Positions 18,605 through 28,277 of a stretch of DNA of 64,000 nucleotides are shown here, piece after piece. Position 1 is the first letter of the stretch, and the number at the start of each line of letters is the position of its first letter. Source of the stretch: Mesorhizobium onobrychidis (lineage in GTDB: Bacteria > Pseudomonadota > Alphaproteobacteria > Rhizobiales > Rhizobiaceae); NCBI RefSeq assembly GCF_024707545.1, contig NZ_CP062229.1, positions 4,135,501 through 4,199,500 of the forward strand, read 5' to 3'. The notes beneath the pieces are model-generated. The model searched no databases and was not told the DNA's origin. It saw only the letters and a list, made by a program, of their open reading frames with translations. A program made the position numbers and the translations under genes.

Positions 18605-19525
18605 ATGGCGCGCCTCGAGGAAACCACGGCCAACGAACGAACGCTCATGCGGCAAACCCCTGCTACCGCGGAAACGCAGACGGCGAACGCCGTCCTTGCC
18701 CGCAAGATGCGGCGGCGGGGCGAGGAGTCGCGGTTCTGGTGGCTGGTGCCAACGATCTATATCATCTTCCTGATGCTGCCGATCTACTGGCTGGTCAATA
18801 TGAGCTTCAAGACCAACCAAGAGATCCTCGGCGCCTTCTCGCTGTGGCCGAGAAACCCGACGATCGCCAACTACATGGTGATCTTCACCGACCCGTCCTG
18901 GTATAAGGGTTACATCAACTCGATTATCTATGTGGTTATGAACACGGTGATTTCCGTCGCCGTGGCGCTTCCGGCTGCATATGCCTTCTCGCGCTACCGC
19001 TTTCTCGGCGACAAGCACCTGTTTTTCTGGCTCTTGACCAACCGCATGGCGCCGCCGGCGGTGTTTGCGCTGCCGTTCTTCCAGCTCTATTCGGCTTTCG
19101 GCCTGATCGACACGCACATCGCCGTGGCGCTCGCGCATTGCCTGTTCAATGTGCCGCTGGCGGTCTGGATTCTCGAAGGCTTCATGTCGGGCGTGCCGAA
19201 GGAAATCGACGAGACCGCCTATATCGACGGCTATTCCTTCCCGCGCTTTTTCCTCAGGATATTCATGCCGCTGATCGCGAGCGGTATCGGCGTGGCCTGC
19301 TTCTTCTGCTTCATGTTCTCGTGGGTGGAGCTGCTGATCGCGCGGACGTTGACCACGACGGCGGCGAAGCCGATCGCAGCGATCATGACGCGCACGGTCT
19401 CGGCCTCGGGCCTCGACTGGGGCGTGCTGGCCGCGGCCGGCGTGCTGACCATCCTTCCGGGCGCGCTCGTGATCTGGTTCGTGCGCAACTATATCGCCAA
19501 GGGCTTTGCCCTGGGGAGGGTGTGA
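18605..19525 (+). CDS. glpQ: Glycerol ABC transporter permease 2
   Basis: A 306-aa MalG-type permease with an extended cytoplasmic N-terminus of about 45 residues before the first helix (FWWLVPTIYIIFLMLPIYWLV). The coupling loop is VPKEIDETAYIDGYSFPRFFLRI. The ATG at 18605 follows the glpP stop by one base; a later ATG at 18647 is possible. It should form the channel together with GlpP. Confidence 0.9.
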   Translation: MARLEETTANERTLMRQTPATAETQTANAVLARKMRRRGEESRFWWLVPTIYIIFLMLPIYWLVNMSFKTNQEILGAFSLWPRNPTIANYMVIFTDPSWYKGYINSIIYVVMNTVISVAVALPAAYAFSRYRFLGDKHLFFWLLTNRMAPPAVFALPFFQLYSAFGLIDTHIAVALAHCLFNVPLAVWILEGFMSGVPKEIDETAYIDGYSFPRFFLRIFMPLIASGIGVACFFCFMFSWVELLIARTLTTTAAKPIAAIMTRTVSASGLDWGVLAAAGVLTILPGALVIWFVRNYIAKGFALGRV

Positions 19526-19527
19526 CG

Positions 19528-19809
19528 ATGAACCTTTCCTGGATGGCGTGGACGCTGCCGACGGCGGTCTTTTTCATCACGATCCTGGTGCTGCTCTGCG
19601 GCATGGCGATCTGGGAATACGCCTCGCCGGGCGGCAATCCCCGGGTTGGCGTGCTGCGCTTCGAGACGACGCGCGGCGACCGTCTCTTCCTATCGCTGCT
19701 TGGCAGCGCCTTTATCCATCTCGCTTGGCTGGGTCTTGTCGGACCCAACCTGTGGTGGGCTCTCGCTCTCTCCGTGGTCTACGCCATCGGCGTGTTCCGC
19801 TACGTATAG
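19528..19809 (+). CDS. glpU: GlpU, small membrane component of the glycerol ABC transporter (DUF2160)
   Basis: A 93-aa protein with three hydrophobic segments (about residues 5-27, 52-70 and 73-90) of the DUF2160 type found in rhizobial glycerol transport operons between the permeases and binding protein. Its exact role is not known to me; it is an accessory membrane subunit by context. It begins two bases after glpQ. Confidence 0.85.
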   Translation: MNLSWMAWTLPTAVFFITILVLLCGMAIWEYASPGGNPRVGVLRFETTRGDRLFLSLLGSAFIHLAWLGLVGPNLWWALALSVVYAIGVFRYV

Positions 19810-19886
19810 AGGGGGAAACTGTTGGAGCGGCCGCGTGCCGGCGGCTGCTTCGATCGCACTTGAAACTGAAACAGTGGAGGAAACAC

Positions 19887-21611
19887 ATGAGACGGCAATT
19901 TTTGACATCAACGACTGCGCTTGTCCTGTTGCTCGGGGCAGGCAACGCCTATGCCGGAATGGACGAGGCAAAAGCTTTCCTGGACAAGGAAATCGGCGAC
20001 ATGTCGACGCTCGATCGCGCTGCCCAGGAAGCCGAGATGCAATGGTTCATCGATGCTGCAAAACCCTTTGCGGGCATGGACATCAAGGTCGTCTCGGAAA
20101 CCATCACGACGCACGAATATGAATCGAAGACGCTGGCCAAGGCGTTTTCCGACATAACGGGCATCAAGATCACCCATGACCTGATCGGCGAAGGCGATGT
20201 CATCGAAAAGCTGCAGACGCAGATGCAGTCGGGCGAAAACATCTACGACGCCTATGTCAACGACTCTGATCTGATCGGCACCCATTGGCGCTATCAGCAG
20301 GCGCGCAGCCTGACCGATTGGATGGCGAATGAGGGCAAGGACGTCACCAACCCGAACCTCGACCTCGCCGACTTCATCGGCACCAAGTTCACGACGGCTC
20401 CGGACGGCGATCTCTACCAGCTGCCCGACCAGCAGTTCGCGAACCTCTACTGGTTCCGCTACGACTGGTTCAACGACGAGAAGAACAAGGCGGATTTCAA
20501 GGCGAAGTACGGCTACGATCTCGGCGTGCCGGTCAACTGGTCGGCCTATGAGGACATCGCCGAATTCTTCACCGGCCGCGAGATCGACGGCAAGAAGGTC
20601 TACGGCCATATGGACTACGGCAAGAAGGACCCGTCGCTCGGCTGGCGCTTCACCGATGCCTGGCTTTCGATGGCCGGCAATGGCGACAAGGGGCTGCCGA
20701 ACGGTCTTCCGGTCGACGAATGGGGCATCAAGGTCGACGAGAAGTCGCAGCCCGTCGGCTCCTGCGTGGCTCGGGGCGGCGACACCAACGGTCCGGCGTC
20801 GGTCTATTCCATCCAGAAATATCTCGACTGGATGAAGGCTTACGCTCCGGCCGCGGCCCAGGGCATGACCTTCTCGGAATCCGGACCGGTTCCGGCGCAG
20901 GGCGAAATTGCCCAGCAGATGTTCATGTACACGGCCTTCACCGCCGACATGGTGAAGGACGGCCTTCCTGTCGTGAACGAGGACGGTTCGCCGAAATGGC
21001 GCTTCGCTCCGTCGCCGCATGGCGTCTACTGGAAGGACGGCATGAAGCTCGGCTACCAGGACGTGGGTTCCTGGACGCTCCTCAAGTCGACGCCTGACGA
21101 CCGCGCCAAGGCCGCCTGGCTCTACGCGCAGTTCGTCACCTCGAAGACAGTCGACGTGAAGAAAAGCCACGTCGGCTTGACGCTGATCCGCGAGAGCACG
21201 ATCCAGCACAAGAGCTTCACGGACCGCGCCCCGAAGCTCGGCGGCCTGATCGAGTTCTACCGCTCGCCGGCCCGCGTCCAGTGGTCGCCGACGGGTACGA
21301 ACGTTCCTGACTATCCGAAGCTGGCACAGCTTTGGTGGCAGGCGATCGGCGATGCCTCGTCGGGTGCCAAAACCCCGCAGGAGGCGATGGACTCGCTCTG
21401 CGCCGAGCAGGAAAAGGTGCTTGAGCGCCTCGAGCGCGCCGGCGTGCAGGGCGACATCGGCCCCAAGATGGCGGAGGAAAAGACCCTCGAAGAGTGGAAC
21501 GCCGATGCCGTCGCCAAGGGCAATCTCGCGCCGCAGCTGAAGATTGAGCCGGAGAAGGACAAGGCGCAGACCATCAACTACGACGAGCTGGTCAAGAGCT
21601 GGAGCAACTGA
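19887..21611 (+). CDS. glpV: Glycerol ABC transporter substrate-binding protein
   Basis: A 574-aa periplasmic binding protein with signal peptide (residues 1-23, ending NAYA), larger than typical family 1 sugar-binding proteins. Motifs include ITHDLIGEGDVIEKLQTQM, YQLPDQQFANLYWFRYDWF and the C-terminal INYDELVKSW. It presents glycerol to GlpP/GlpQ. GTGGAGGAA lies six bases before the ATG. Confidence 0.92.
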   Translation: MRRQFLTSTTALVLLLGAGNAYAGMDEAKAFLDKEIGDMSTLDRAAQEAEMQWFIDAAKPFAGMDIKVVSETITTHEYESKTLAKAFSDITGIKITHDLIGEGDVIEKLQTQMQSGENIYDAYVNDSDLIGTHWRYQQARSLTDWMANEGKDVTNPNLDLADFIGTKFTTAPDGDLYQLPDQQFANLYWFRYDWFNDEKNKADFKAKYGYDLGVPVNWSAYEDIAEFFTGREIDGKKVYGHMDYGKKDPSLGWRFTDAWLSMAGNGDKGLPNGLPVDEWGIKVDEKSQPVGSCVARGGDTNGPASVYSIQKYLDWMKAYAPAAAQGMTFSESGPVPAQGEIAQQMFMYTAFTADMVKDGLPVVNEDGSPKWRFAPSPHGVYWKDGMKLGYQDVGSWTLLKSTPDDRAKAAWLYAQFVTSKTVDVKKSHVGLTLIRESTIQHKSFTDRAPKLGGLIEFYRSPARVQWSPTGTNVPDYPKLAQLWWQAIGDASSGAKTPQEAMDSLCAEQEKVLERLERAGVQGDIGPKMAEEKTLEEWNADAVAKGNLAPQLKIEPEKDKAQTINYDELVKSWSN

Positions 21612-21713
21612 GGATCGATCCGGGCGTTCGCGCCCGCATCGCAGCAATCGGGGGAGGCGGCAGCTTGCCGTCTCCCCTATTTGCGCCAAGGGAGTGGGGC
21701 CGAGGGAGCGGGA

Positions 21714-23207
<1,494 letters not shown>

Positions 23208-23229
23208 ATTCGCGCACCGAAAAAGAAAA

Positions 23230-23255
23230 AGCCTGCGCCGTTGCCGGCGCAGGCT
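23230..23255 (-). terminator. Rho-independent terminator between convergent glpK and BA14K genes
   Basis: A perfect 10-bp stem (agcctgcgcc / ggcgcaggct) with a 6-nt loop. On the minus strand it is followed by a T-rich tract (complement of aaaaagaaaaa), a strong terminator for the BA14K gene. On the plus strand only a short CTTC follows, so it is a weaker stop for glpK. Confidence 0.8.
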
Positions 23256-23290
23256 CTTCAACAAGCTTTATTCAGCTCTGCCCTGGCTTA

Positions 23291-23799
23291 TCAATAGGGC
23301 GAGATGCACTGCCGGCGGGGGCCGTAGTAAGGCTGATACGTGTTGTCATAAGCCCGGTAAGATCTGTAGCGGCTGTAGCACCACTCCACGTGGGCATCGC
23401 CTCGATAGACGCGGCGGTACTGGTTGTTGACGATCGCGCCGGTGATCAGCGCCCCAGTGGCGAAGGCAGCCAGCGGGAACCAGTAGTCGCCGTAACGGCG
23501 ATAGCCGGGACGATAGTAGCGATAGCCGCGATGGCCGCGCCAATACCTGCCGTCGTCACGGGCGAAACGACGAAAATCGCGGCGGGAAAAATCGCGGCGG
23601 GAAAAATCGCGACGGAAATCGCGACGGGAGAAATCGCGGTCGAAACCACGCCTCCACCGTCTGTGCTCGACAGTCTGGACATCCGACGAGACGTTCCCAG
23701 CGGCACGTAGATGGGCTGGGCGTTGACGGGCACGATCTGCGCTACAGCGAATGACGCTGACAGAGCGGTCGCCAGTAAGCCCGACATGATCCTGTTCAT
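23291..23799 (-). pseudogene. BA14K family protein gene with a single-base frameshift
   Basis: The start (ATG at 23799, AGGAGAAGACC upstream) gives a signal peptide [20 protein letters not shown] and [11 protein letters not shown]. The conserved C-terminal part, with a hydrophobic segment ([18 protein letters not shown]) and the BA14K ending [20 protein letters not shown]...QCISPY, lies in the neighbouring frame and stops at 23291. One missing base near 23690-23705 explains the break; adding one would restore the reading ...[11 protein letters not shown]. The middle contains [10 protein letters not shown] repeats (23568-23648). BA14K proteins are small rhizobial/Brucella envelope proteins. 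It could be a true pseudogene or a sequence error. Confidence 0.75.
23568..23648 (-). repeat. Short tandem repeats inside the BA14K gene
   Basis: Units of 12-15 bases encoding RDFSRRD / RDFRRD repeat about five times (forward strand aaatcgcgrcgg pattern). They give an arginine/aspartate-rich linker between the signal peptide and the hydrophobic C-terminal domain, and are prone to slippage. Confidence 0.8.
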
Positions 23800-23995
23800 G
23801 GTCTTCTCCTTGAAAGCGTCGTCCCTTGTAGCGACAAAAACGGCAGGTTGCGCAATTGTTCCGCGAAAAATAGCAAGCTGCTGATTTGTAATACATCTCG
23901 GCTTTTGTGCGAGACAGCCACTCCGATCTTGTCGAGACGGTTTGCGAGGCGTCACGAGACCGCGAAAAGCCCGGCTTACGCACCCACTTTTCCGG

Positions 23996-24024
23996 TTGAC
24001 CGGTCGAGACACTCTCCCTATGTT
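23996..24024 (+). promoter_or_regulatory. Promoter of tRNA-Lys
   Basis: TTGACC (23996-24001), a 17-base spacer and TATGTT (24019-24024) place a transcription start about 30 bases before the tRNA. Confidence 0.6.
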
Positions 24025-24060
24025 CCGCGCAATTTCGAGGGCGGCATTCTGAGCCCGCGG

Positions 24061-24136
24061 GAGCGCGTAGCTCAGCCGGTAGAGCAACTGACTTTTAATC
24101 AGTAGGTCCAGGGTTCGAATCCCTGCGCGCTCACCA
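24061..24136 (+). tRNA. tRNA-Lys (anticodon TTT)
   Basis: A 76-nt cloverleaf with encoded CCA. The acceptor stem gagcgcg pairs with cgcgctc, the D-arm is gctcagccggtagagc, the anticodon stem is actga/tcagt around loop cttttaa (TTT), and the T-arm is built around ggttcgaatcc. Its 3' end is the attachment core of the adjacent island. Confidence 0.97.
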
Positions 24137-24137
24137 A
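24111..24137 (+). repeat. att direct repeat, tRNA-proximal copy
   Basis: The 27 bases from the T-arm to just past CCA (24111-24137) recur exactly at 26638-26664. Duplication of a tRNA 3' end is the mark of site-specific integration by a tyrosine recombinase. Confidence 0.85.
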
Positions 24138-24560
24138 CAAAATCAAGCCTTTAGAGAAAAATCCGGCGTTGTTTAATGCGCCATTGCCATTTACCAGAAT
24201 TACCAGCGTTTCCGGGCTTTTTCATGGGTTAGCGGGGATTTGCTGGCGCATGAATGGCGCACGCGGCACATGAAAAACCCCGCCGAAGCGGGGTTTGAAG
24301 GGCGCTCTCGAGGCTAGCGGCATCGTATTCTTAGATGATGGCCAATGCGTCGACGGCGGCGCTGGCGTGAGGCTGAGGAAATGACGCGCTGAAAATCGTC
24401 GGTGCCCTGCTTTGCAGGACTGGGCTGCTTTGCTGATCTATGTTCAGAGCGACGAGCAAGGAAGCCGAGACTTCAAGGATCTGCTCGAACACTATGTCGG
24501 GGAAGCCGCTAAGCCTTAAGCGCGCCCTAGATGCCCGTCGGAGCGGGCCGTTCCACCTCA
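24138..24560 (+). other. Gene-poor start of the island
   Basis: About 420 bases with no supportable gene. It contains a terminator-like hairpin at 24275-24295, and the repeated phrase ttaccag (24191-24207). A short open frame ends at 24519 (LIYVQSDEQGSRDF...HYVGEAAKP) with no start codon beyond a TTG; it may be the 3' end of a lost gene. Confidence 0.5.
24275..24295. terminator. Terminator-like hairpin in the island
   Basis: aaaccccgc (24275-24283) pairs with gcggggttt (24287-24295) around a short loop, with A and T tails on both sides, so it can act in either direction. It may end transcription leaving tRNA-Lys. Confidence 0.55.
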
Positions 24561-24845
24561 TTACATCAGGTCTTCAGCAACCCCGTCAAATTTCTTGAGG
24601 CCTGCGCTTGGGCGCTTTCGCTTAAGAAGTCCCTGTTCAGATGCGGCCGCCTTGAAAGCTGCGAACGCAGCTTGGTGACTGCAATGTCCGGCCAGGCATT
24701 CCTCGATCATTCGGATTGCCTCAAGCCGGGACGGCTTTTCCAAGAGTGGCCATGGTTGCTGAAGCGCCATCTCGGCGTCGGCTATCGAAGCGACCACCAT
24801 CGGCTTGTGATTCAGGTAGACTGTAATCGGAATGAACGCCGCCAT
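24561..24845 (-). CDS. DUF982 domain protein
   Basis: A 94-aa protein that fits the small DUF982 family, frequent in rhizobial plasmids and islands: an N-terminal beta hairpin (ITVYLNHKPMVVASIADAEMAL), a WP motif, then RLEAIRMIEECLAGHCSHQAAFAAFKAAASEQG. Family function is unknown. It lies inside the island remnant and points towards tRNA-Lys. Confidence 0.7.
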   Translation of the reverse strand: MAAFIPITVYLNHKPMVVASIADAEMALQQPWPLLEKPSRLEAIRMIEECLAGHCSHQAAFAAFKAAASEQGLLKRKRPSAGLKKFDGVAEDLM

Positions 24846-24937
24846 TTTTATCGCTCGCCAGGATTAAGGCGGTTAAACGCGAAGGCCATGGCGGTGGTTG
24901 CATCATCGCCACTAACGCTGCCGATCGCATCGCGGAC

Positions 24938-25270
24938 ATGTCGCGCGCGGATCTACAGATCATCCTGCGTCGCGCCGCATTGATGCTCAGGAACGTCTCA
25001 GGCGTGCCGCTGGAGCCCGCAACGGAGGACGCGCTCTGGTCGGCCAGACCTCATGGCCCGACCTCATTTAGATCATTAGATCGTGCTGCGCGAATGGCTG
25101 GAACCAACACCTATCTGCCTGTGCGCACGATAGACGAGGAAAGCGAGACGGACGGGCAACGCGCCAGCCAGGCGAGCTCCCCTAAAGCTCGCTGGTCAGG
25201 CCCAGCGGTCTCCCTCCATCGCAAGCCGCTGGGCCGATCGAGCTTGCGTAACGCATGGCGGGGTTCATGA
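24938..25270 (+). pseudogene. Decayed small gene in the island (uncertain)
   Basis: The frame from ATG 24938 begins plausibly (MSRADLQIILRRAALMLRN) but drifts into low-quality sequence. Further on, two overlapping frames carry protein-like pieces: IVLREWLEPT (frame of 25080) and NTYLPVRTIDEESETDG (frame of 24938). This suggests a small rhizobial gene broken by indels. I cannot name it, and there is no clear ribosome site. Confidence 0.25.
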
Positions 25271-25372
25271 CCCGGATTAAAAGCGGGTCGATTGAATGTC
25301 GACTTTTGCCGTAAAAAGTTTCGGGCCGGAACGCTTGCTTGTCTCGTGGGTTGAGATGAAGGAGATGCAGGC

Positions 25373-25597
25373 GTGGCCAAGAAGCCGTCCATCACCGGAA
25401 TATTGCGACTTACCTCTGACCAACTGAAGAGGATCCGGAAACGCGTCGCCAATGGCGGTCACGTGGACCAGATGCAAGAGGTCGATGCCCTGGTGGGCCT
25501 CGCTAAAGAAATGGCCGACCGGCAACTGGCCGGGTTAGAAAGCCCGGCAGATGAAAACGATGGCTCTGTGCAAGACGGTGACGATGCAAAGGACTGA
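25373..25597 (+). CDS. Hypothetical protein, 74 aa
   Basis: Starts at GTG 25373 with AAGGAG eleven bases upstream. The protein is hydrophilic and probably helical (ILRLTSDQLKRIRKRVAN, VDQMQEVDALVGLAKEMADRQ) with an acidic tail (PADENDGSVQDGDDAKD). Family not recognised; it lies within the island remnant. Confidence 0.5.
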   Translation: MAKKPSITGILRLTSDQLKRIRKRVANGGHVDQMQEVDALVGLAKEMADRQLAGLESPADENDGSVQDGDDAKD

Positions 25598-25800
25598 GCG
25601 TGGCGCCGGCCACCCTCCGCAAGCGACTGACAGTCGCTCACAAAATCATCCACGATATCGTTCGGTGAACCACGCTATTTGCCACCCACCACCTTCATCG
25701 GCTTATGGGTCATCAGGCGTTTCGGCAAGTGCTCGGTGTGCACTTCAAGCAGGGGCTCGTTAATTCCTTTAGGCGATGGCGGGGTGCAGACGAAGGATTG

Positions 25801-26085
25801 TCATTGAAGTGCCCCACCAGGAAAGCCGATGGAATCTGTGTTATCCGATCTTCGTTCAACGGCATGTGCGATTTGTTTCAGCATCGCATGAGCCGCGCCA
25901 GCCGACATGACGAGGCGGCACACAATCACGTGTTCGAACTTTCCACGCTCGTAGATCGCTCGCTGCCGGCTGTAAAATATGCACCGGAAATTCCCGTCTC
26001 CCAAATTTTCCATGTCGGCCATCCCTGAAATGAAGACATCGGGGATGATGGCCGTTTCGACTAAGTCTATGATGGGATCGGTCAT
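25801..26085 (-). CDS. Conserved rhizobial island protein, 94 aa
   Basis: ATG at 26085 (minus) follows GGGGAG by nine bases. The start MTDPIIDLVETAIIPDVFISGMADMENLG and the stretch NFRCIFYSRQR...EHVIVCRLVM resemble a small protein repeatedly seen in rhizobial and prophage-like regions (VPDVFVSGLG...LVM pattern, from memory). Function unknown. Longer readings upstream of 26085 lack conservation features. Confidence 0.6.
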   Translation of the reverse strand: MTDPIIDLVETAIIPDVFISGMADMENLGDGNFRCIFYSRQRAIYERGKFEHVIVCRLVMSAGAAHAMLKQIAHAVERRSDNTDSIGFPGGALQ

Positions 26086-26637
26086 GATGCGTCTCCCCAA
26101 TTGCCCCCAATTCCCGGGTTCCAACACCCGGCGTTGCTGATACCTGCAATTTTTGCAGGCTAAGGGAGCAACTGTCGTTTGATCAACTTGGAGATTGGGG
26201 GTAGCCGGCACCTGCAATGGGAGAAGGATCTCGCATGCCGCATCCGCCTTACTGCGCATGAAGGGGATTAGAATGCCACCCCAGCCGGCGCCGGCCACAT
26301 TTCTCCTTATCTGGCGCATCGGACTGACAAGGAGAAGCCCGCGCTACTCCTCAGAGCGCGGGCCGACCGCATTGCAGCCCGATCTGCAGCGGGGATAAGC
26401 GGGGGGACAAGGCCCACTGGTCTCACACAACTGTTAGGGTACGCTAATGTTCCGCTTGACGAACACTCCCGCAAACGGATGCGGAATCCTGGTCATTCTT
26501 CCTCCCAGAAGTCCTGCAGTGGGGCATGGCGAAGGTCTTCCTCGCCCCGGAGGTGCTTGATGCGGGCTTTGATCCCCGGCTACCGCGAAGCCACGTCCTC
26601 TGAGGTGCCCAGCGAGTTGCCTTTGGGCCTTTGGGAT
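26086..26637 (+). other. Non-coding part of the island before the second att copy
   Basis: About 550 bases without a supportable gene. A short hairpin (cctgcaa 26143-26149 with ttgcagg 26153-26159) is the only structure I see. Confidence 0.45.
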
Positions 26638-26664
26638 GGGTTCGAATCCCTGCGCGCTCACCAA
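26638..26664 (+). repeat. att direct repeat, distal copy of tRNA-Lys 3' end
   Basis: An exact 27-base copy of 24111-24137, comprising the T-arm and acceptor 3' half with CCA. The preceding bases do not continue the tRNA, so this is the duplicated end, not a second tRNA gene. Confidence 0.85.
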
Positions 26665-26895
26665 ATTCCCCCCCCAATAAAACAAACACTTAGCTAAAGC
26701 CCGACCAGAGCGCCGCATAGGGCCATTTTCAAATTTTGGGCGCATATTTGGACGCGCCCAATTTAGCCGCGCCCAATTTCATGGCATCATTCGCGCCTGT
26801 CATCGCCGCATCAAAAGCCCCGCCCCGCCCCCGTTCCGAACCCGTTCTTTTTCGCGCCCATCCCGCCGACGCCAGCAACCGCCCACAATCCCGGC

Positions 26896-27168
26896 CGCCG
26901 TCAACGTCCGCGAATCGGCCATCACCCATGCTGGCCTCGCGCGGGCACGCTCGATGCCGCGCGGATATTGCGGAAATGCCGCGTGCTGCTCGGCGCACGC
27001 GCATACGATCTGACCGCCAAGGTCTGCGGCGAAGGCTGCTCGCTCCATGAGGTCGCCGGCAAGGATAAGCGGCAGCGCATAGTCGCGGCCGATATGTTGC
27101 GCGTGAGCCTCGACGATCTCGCTGGGCTGTGGGGCCTCTCGGCGCGGCGGGCTTATCGTCTACCTTGA
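26896..27168 (+). pseudogene. Decayed DUF6456-like gene fragment
   Basis: Three adjacent frames together read like one protein: VNVRESAIT (from about 26899), MLASRG (26930), then TLDAARILRKCRVLLGARAYDL-TAKVCGEGCSLHEVAG...AADMLRVSLDDLAGLWGL to a stop at 27168. The order of VN-ES, RG, VCGEG and LDDLA-WG elements resembles DUF6456-type, HTH-bearing proteins of alphaproteobacteria and their phages. At least two frameshifts and a missing middle mark it as decayed. The stretch 26665-26895 holds only two 12-bp repeats (cgcgcccaattt, 26750-26780 region). Confidence 0.35.
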
Positions 27169-27195
27169 ACAGGGTGGCTATGGTACAGGAGCGGG

Positions 27196-27938
27196 ATGTC
27201 ACATCAGGAAGAGTCGGAAGTTTCGCGCCACATTCCGGACCCGATAAAAGGAAAGTGCGGCAGGATTGCCGCTTTGGCTATGTTATCTGCGGCTTGCCGA
27301 TCTATCACTATGATCACATCCAAAATTTTGCGGACGTTCAAGAGCACGTAGCCGAAAATATAGCTCTTCTCTGCCCAACGCATCATCAAGACAAAACGTC
27401 AAAGCGGTTGCCCGCTGGGGTGGTGAAATCGGCTCGTGCCAATCCCGCAAATGGGAGGTCTGACGTCACGTCCTCCCATCGCTGGTTTTTTGACAGCGCC
27501 AACGCTTTGATTGAAGTTGGTCCATCCCAATACAGCGCCGACCTTCGGGAAGGAGATAGCTTCGCCGCAATCAACATCGATGGCGAAGATCTGGTTGGAT
27601 TCTCCCGCGAAGACGACGCGATACTACTCAATATGAGTTTGAGGACGGCGCCAAATTCCAAACGCGTTGTGCACGTTCATCGTGGTGAAATCAGTATCTC
27701 TACAGGCATCGACGACGCGACGATGGAGGGGCCAAGAGTTTCGATCTCGCCAGGGCGAAACTTAAAGCCCGTTGTCATCATGAAAACTGACAATGGATTG
27801 AGAATCGAAAAAGGGGAGTTCTTTGGTGGGCACTTCTCGGGTTGCAAAATTGGCATCGTAATCGGGCGGCCTGTACCCACTAGCAAAACGCTTGCTCGCA
27901 GGTTCCTCAACAGCGCAAGCTCACTTCCGTTCAGGTGA
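27196..27938 (+). pseudogene. HNH endonuclease-like protein gene with a single-base frameshift
   Basis: The best start is ATG 27196 (AGGAGCGGG upstream), reading MSHQEESEVSRHIPDPIK, then the frame is lost at the A-run at 27245-27248. The neighbouring frame continues RKVRQDCRFGYVICGLPIYHYDHIQ, the typical Cys-x2-Cys and DHI of a small HNH nuclease, and ENIALLCPTHHQDKT. A C-terminal beta-rich region of about 150 residues follows to 27938. One extra A would restore the full protein of about 247 aa. Either a frameshift mutation, a -1 slip site, or a homopolymer error. Confidence 0.65.
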
Positions 27939-28277
27939 ATGCCCCATTTATGGTGTCGATGACATCCCTTGCGTGCCCCGCCTCGGAAGAACACAGGCGG
28001 TGGTAATGGGCCCGTTTTGCCGCAGGCTGTTGCGAAGGGCGATATATACCCCATCCGGAAAACCCAGCATGCGGAGTTCTCTCGACCCATTGCAGGCCAG
28101 CACAACGCTCAACTCCACAGAAGAGCGGTCGCACGAGTGAACAGGGTCTGCCTTTGCTTTCGTTCAGATCGCTCACGGGTCACTGCTACGATAAACGCGA
28201 CCGCAAGAGGCGGATGAGGCGAGCATCGGGGCAGGTTCTCCCAAGAATCGTGTGCTGAGAGATCCGGAAGACTTCGA
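27939..28277 (+). other. Intergenic region between the HNH gene and dprA
   Basis: About 340 bases between two convergent genes. Open frames here are short, lack ribosome sites and have no recognisable features. I see no strong terminator. Confidence 0.45.

Larger units (their letters stand above)
24111..26664 (+). mobile_element. Remnant integrative element at tRNA-Lys
   Basis: A 2.55-kb interval bounded by the 27-bp direct repeats at 24111-24137 and 26638-26664. It holds a DUF982 gene, a 74-aa unknown, a 94-aa rhizobial island-type protein, and decayed frames, with long non-coding stretches. No integrase is visible, so it is probably a deletion remnant of a genomic island or prophage. Confidence 0.55.

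Noticed and set aside
19506..19886. N-terminal extension of GlpV across glpU
   Set aside because: The extension is glpU read in another frame; the signal peptide starts cleanly at 19887 with GTGGAGGAA upstream.
23568..23648. CRISPR-like or satellite repeat
   Set aside because: The units are in frame within the BA14K coding sequence and encode RDFSR-type peptide repeats.
26638..26664. A second tRNA-Lys gene
   Set aside because: Only the last 27 bases match; there is no D-arm or anticodon arm upstream, so it is an att copy.
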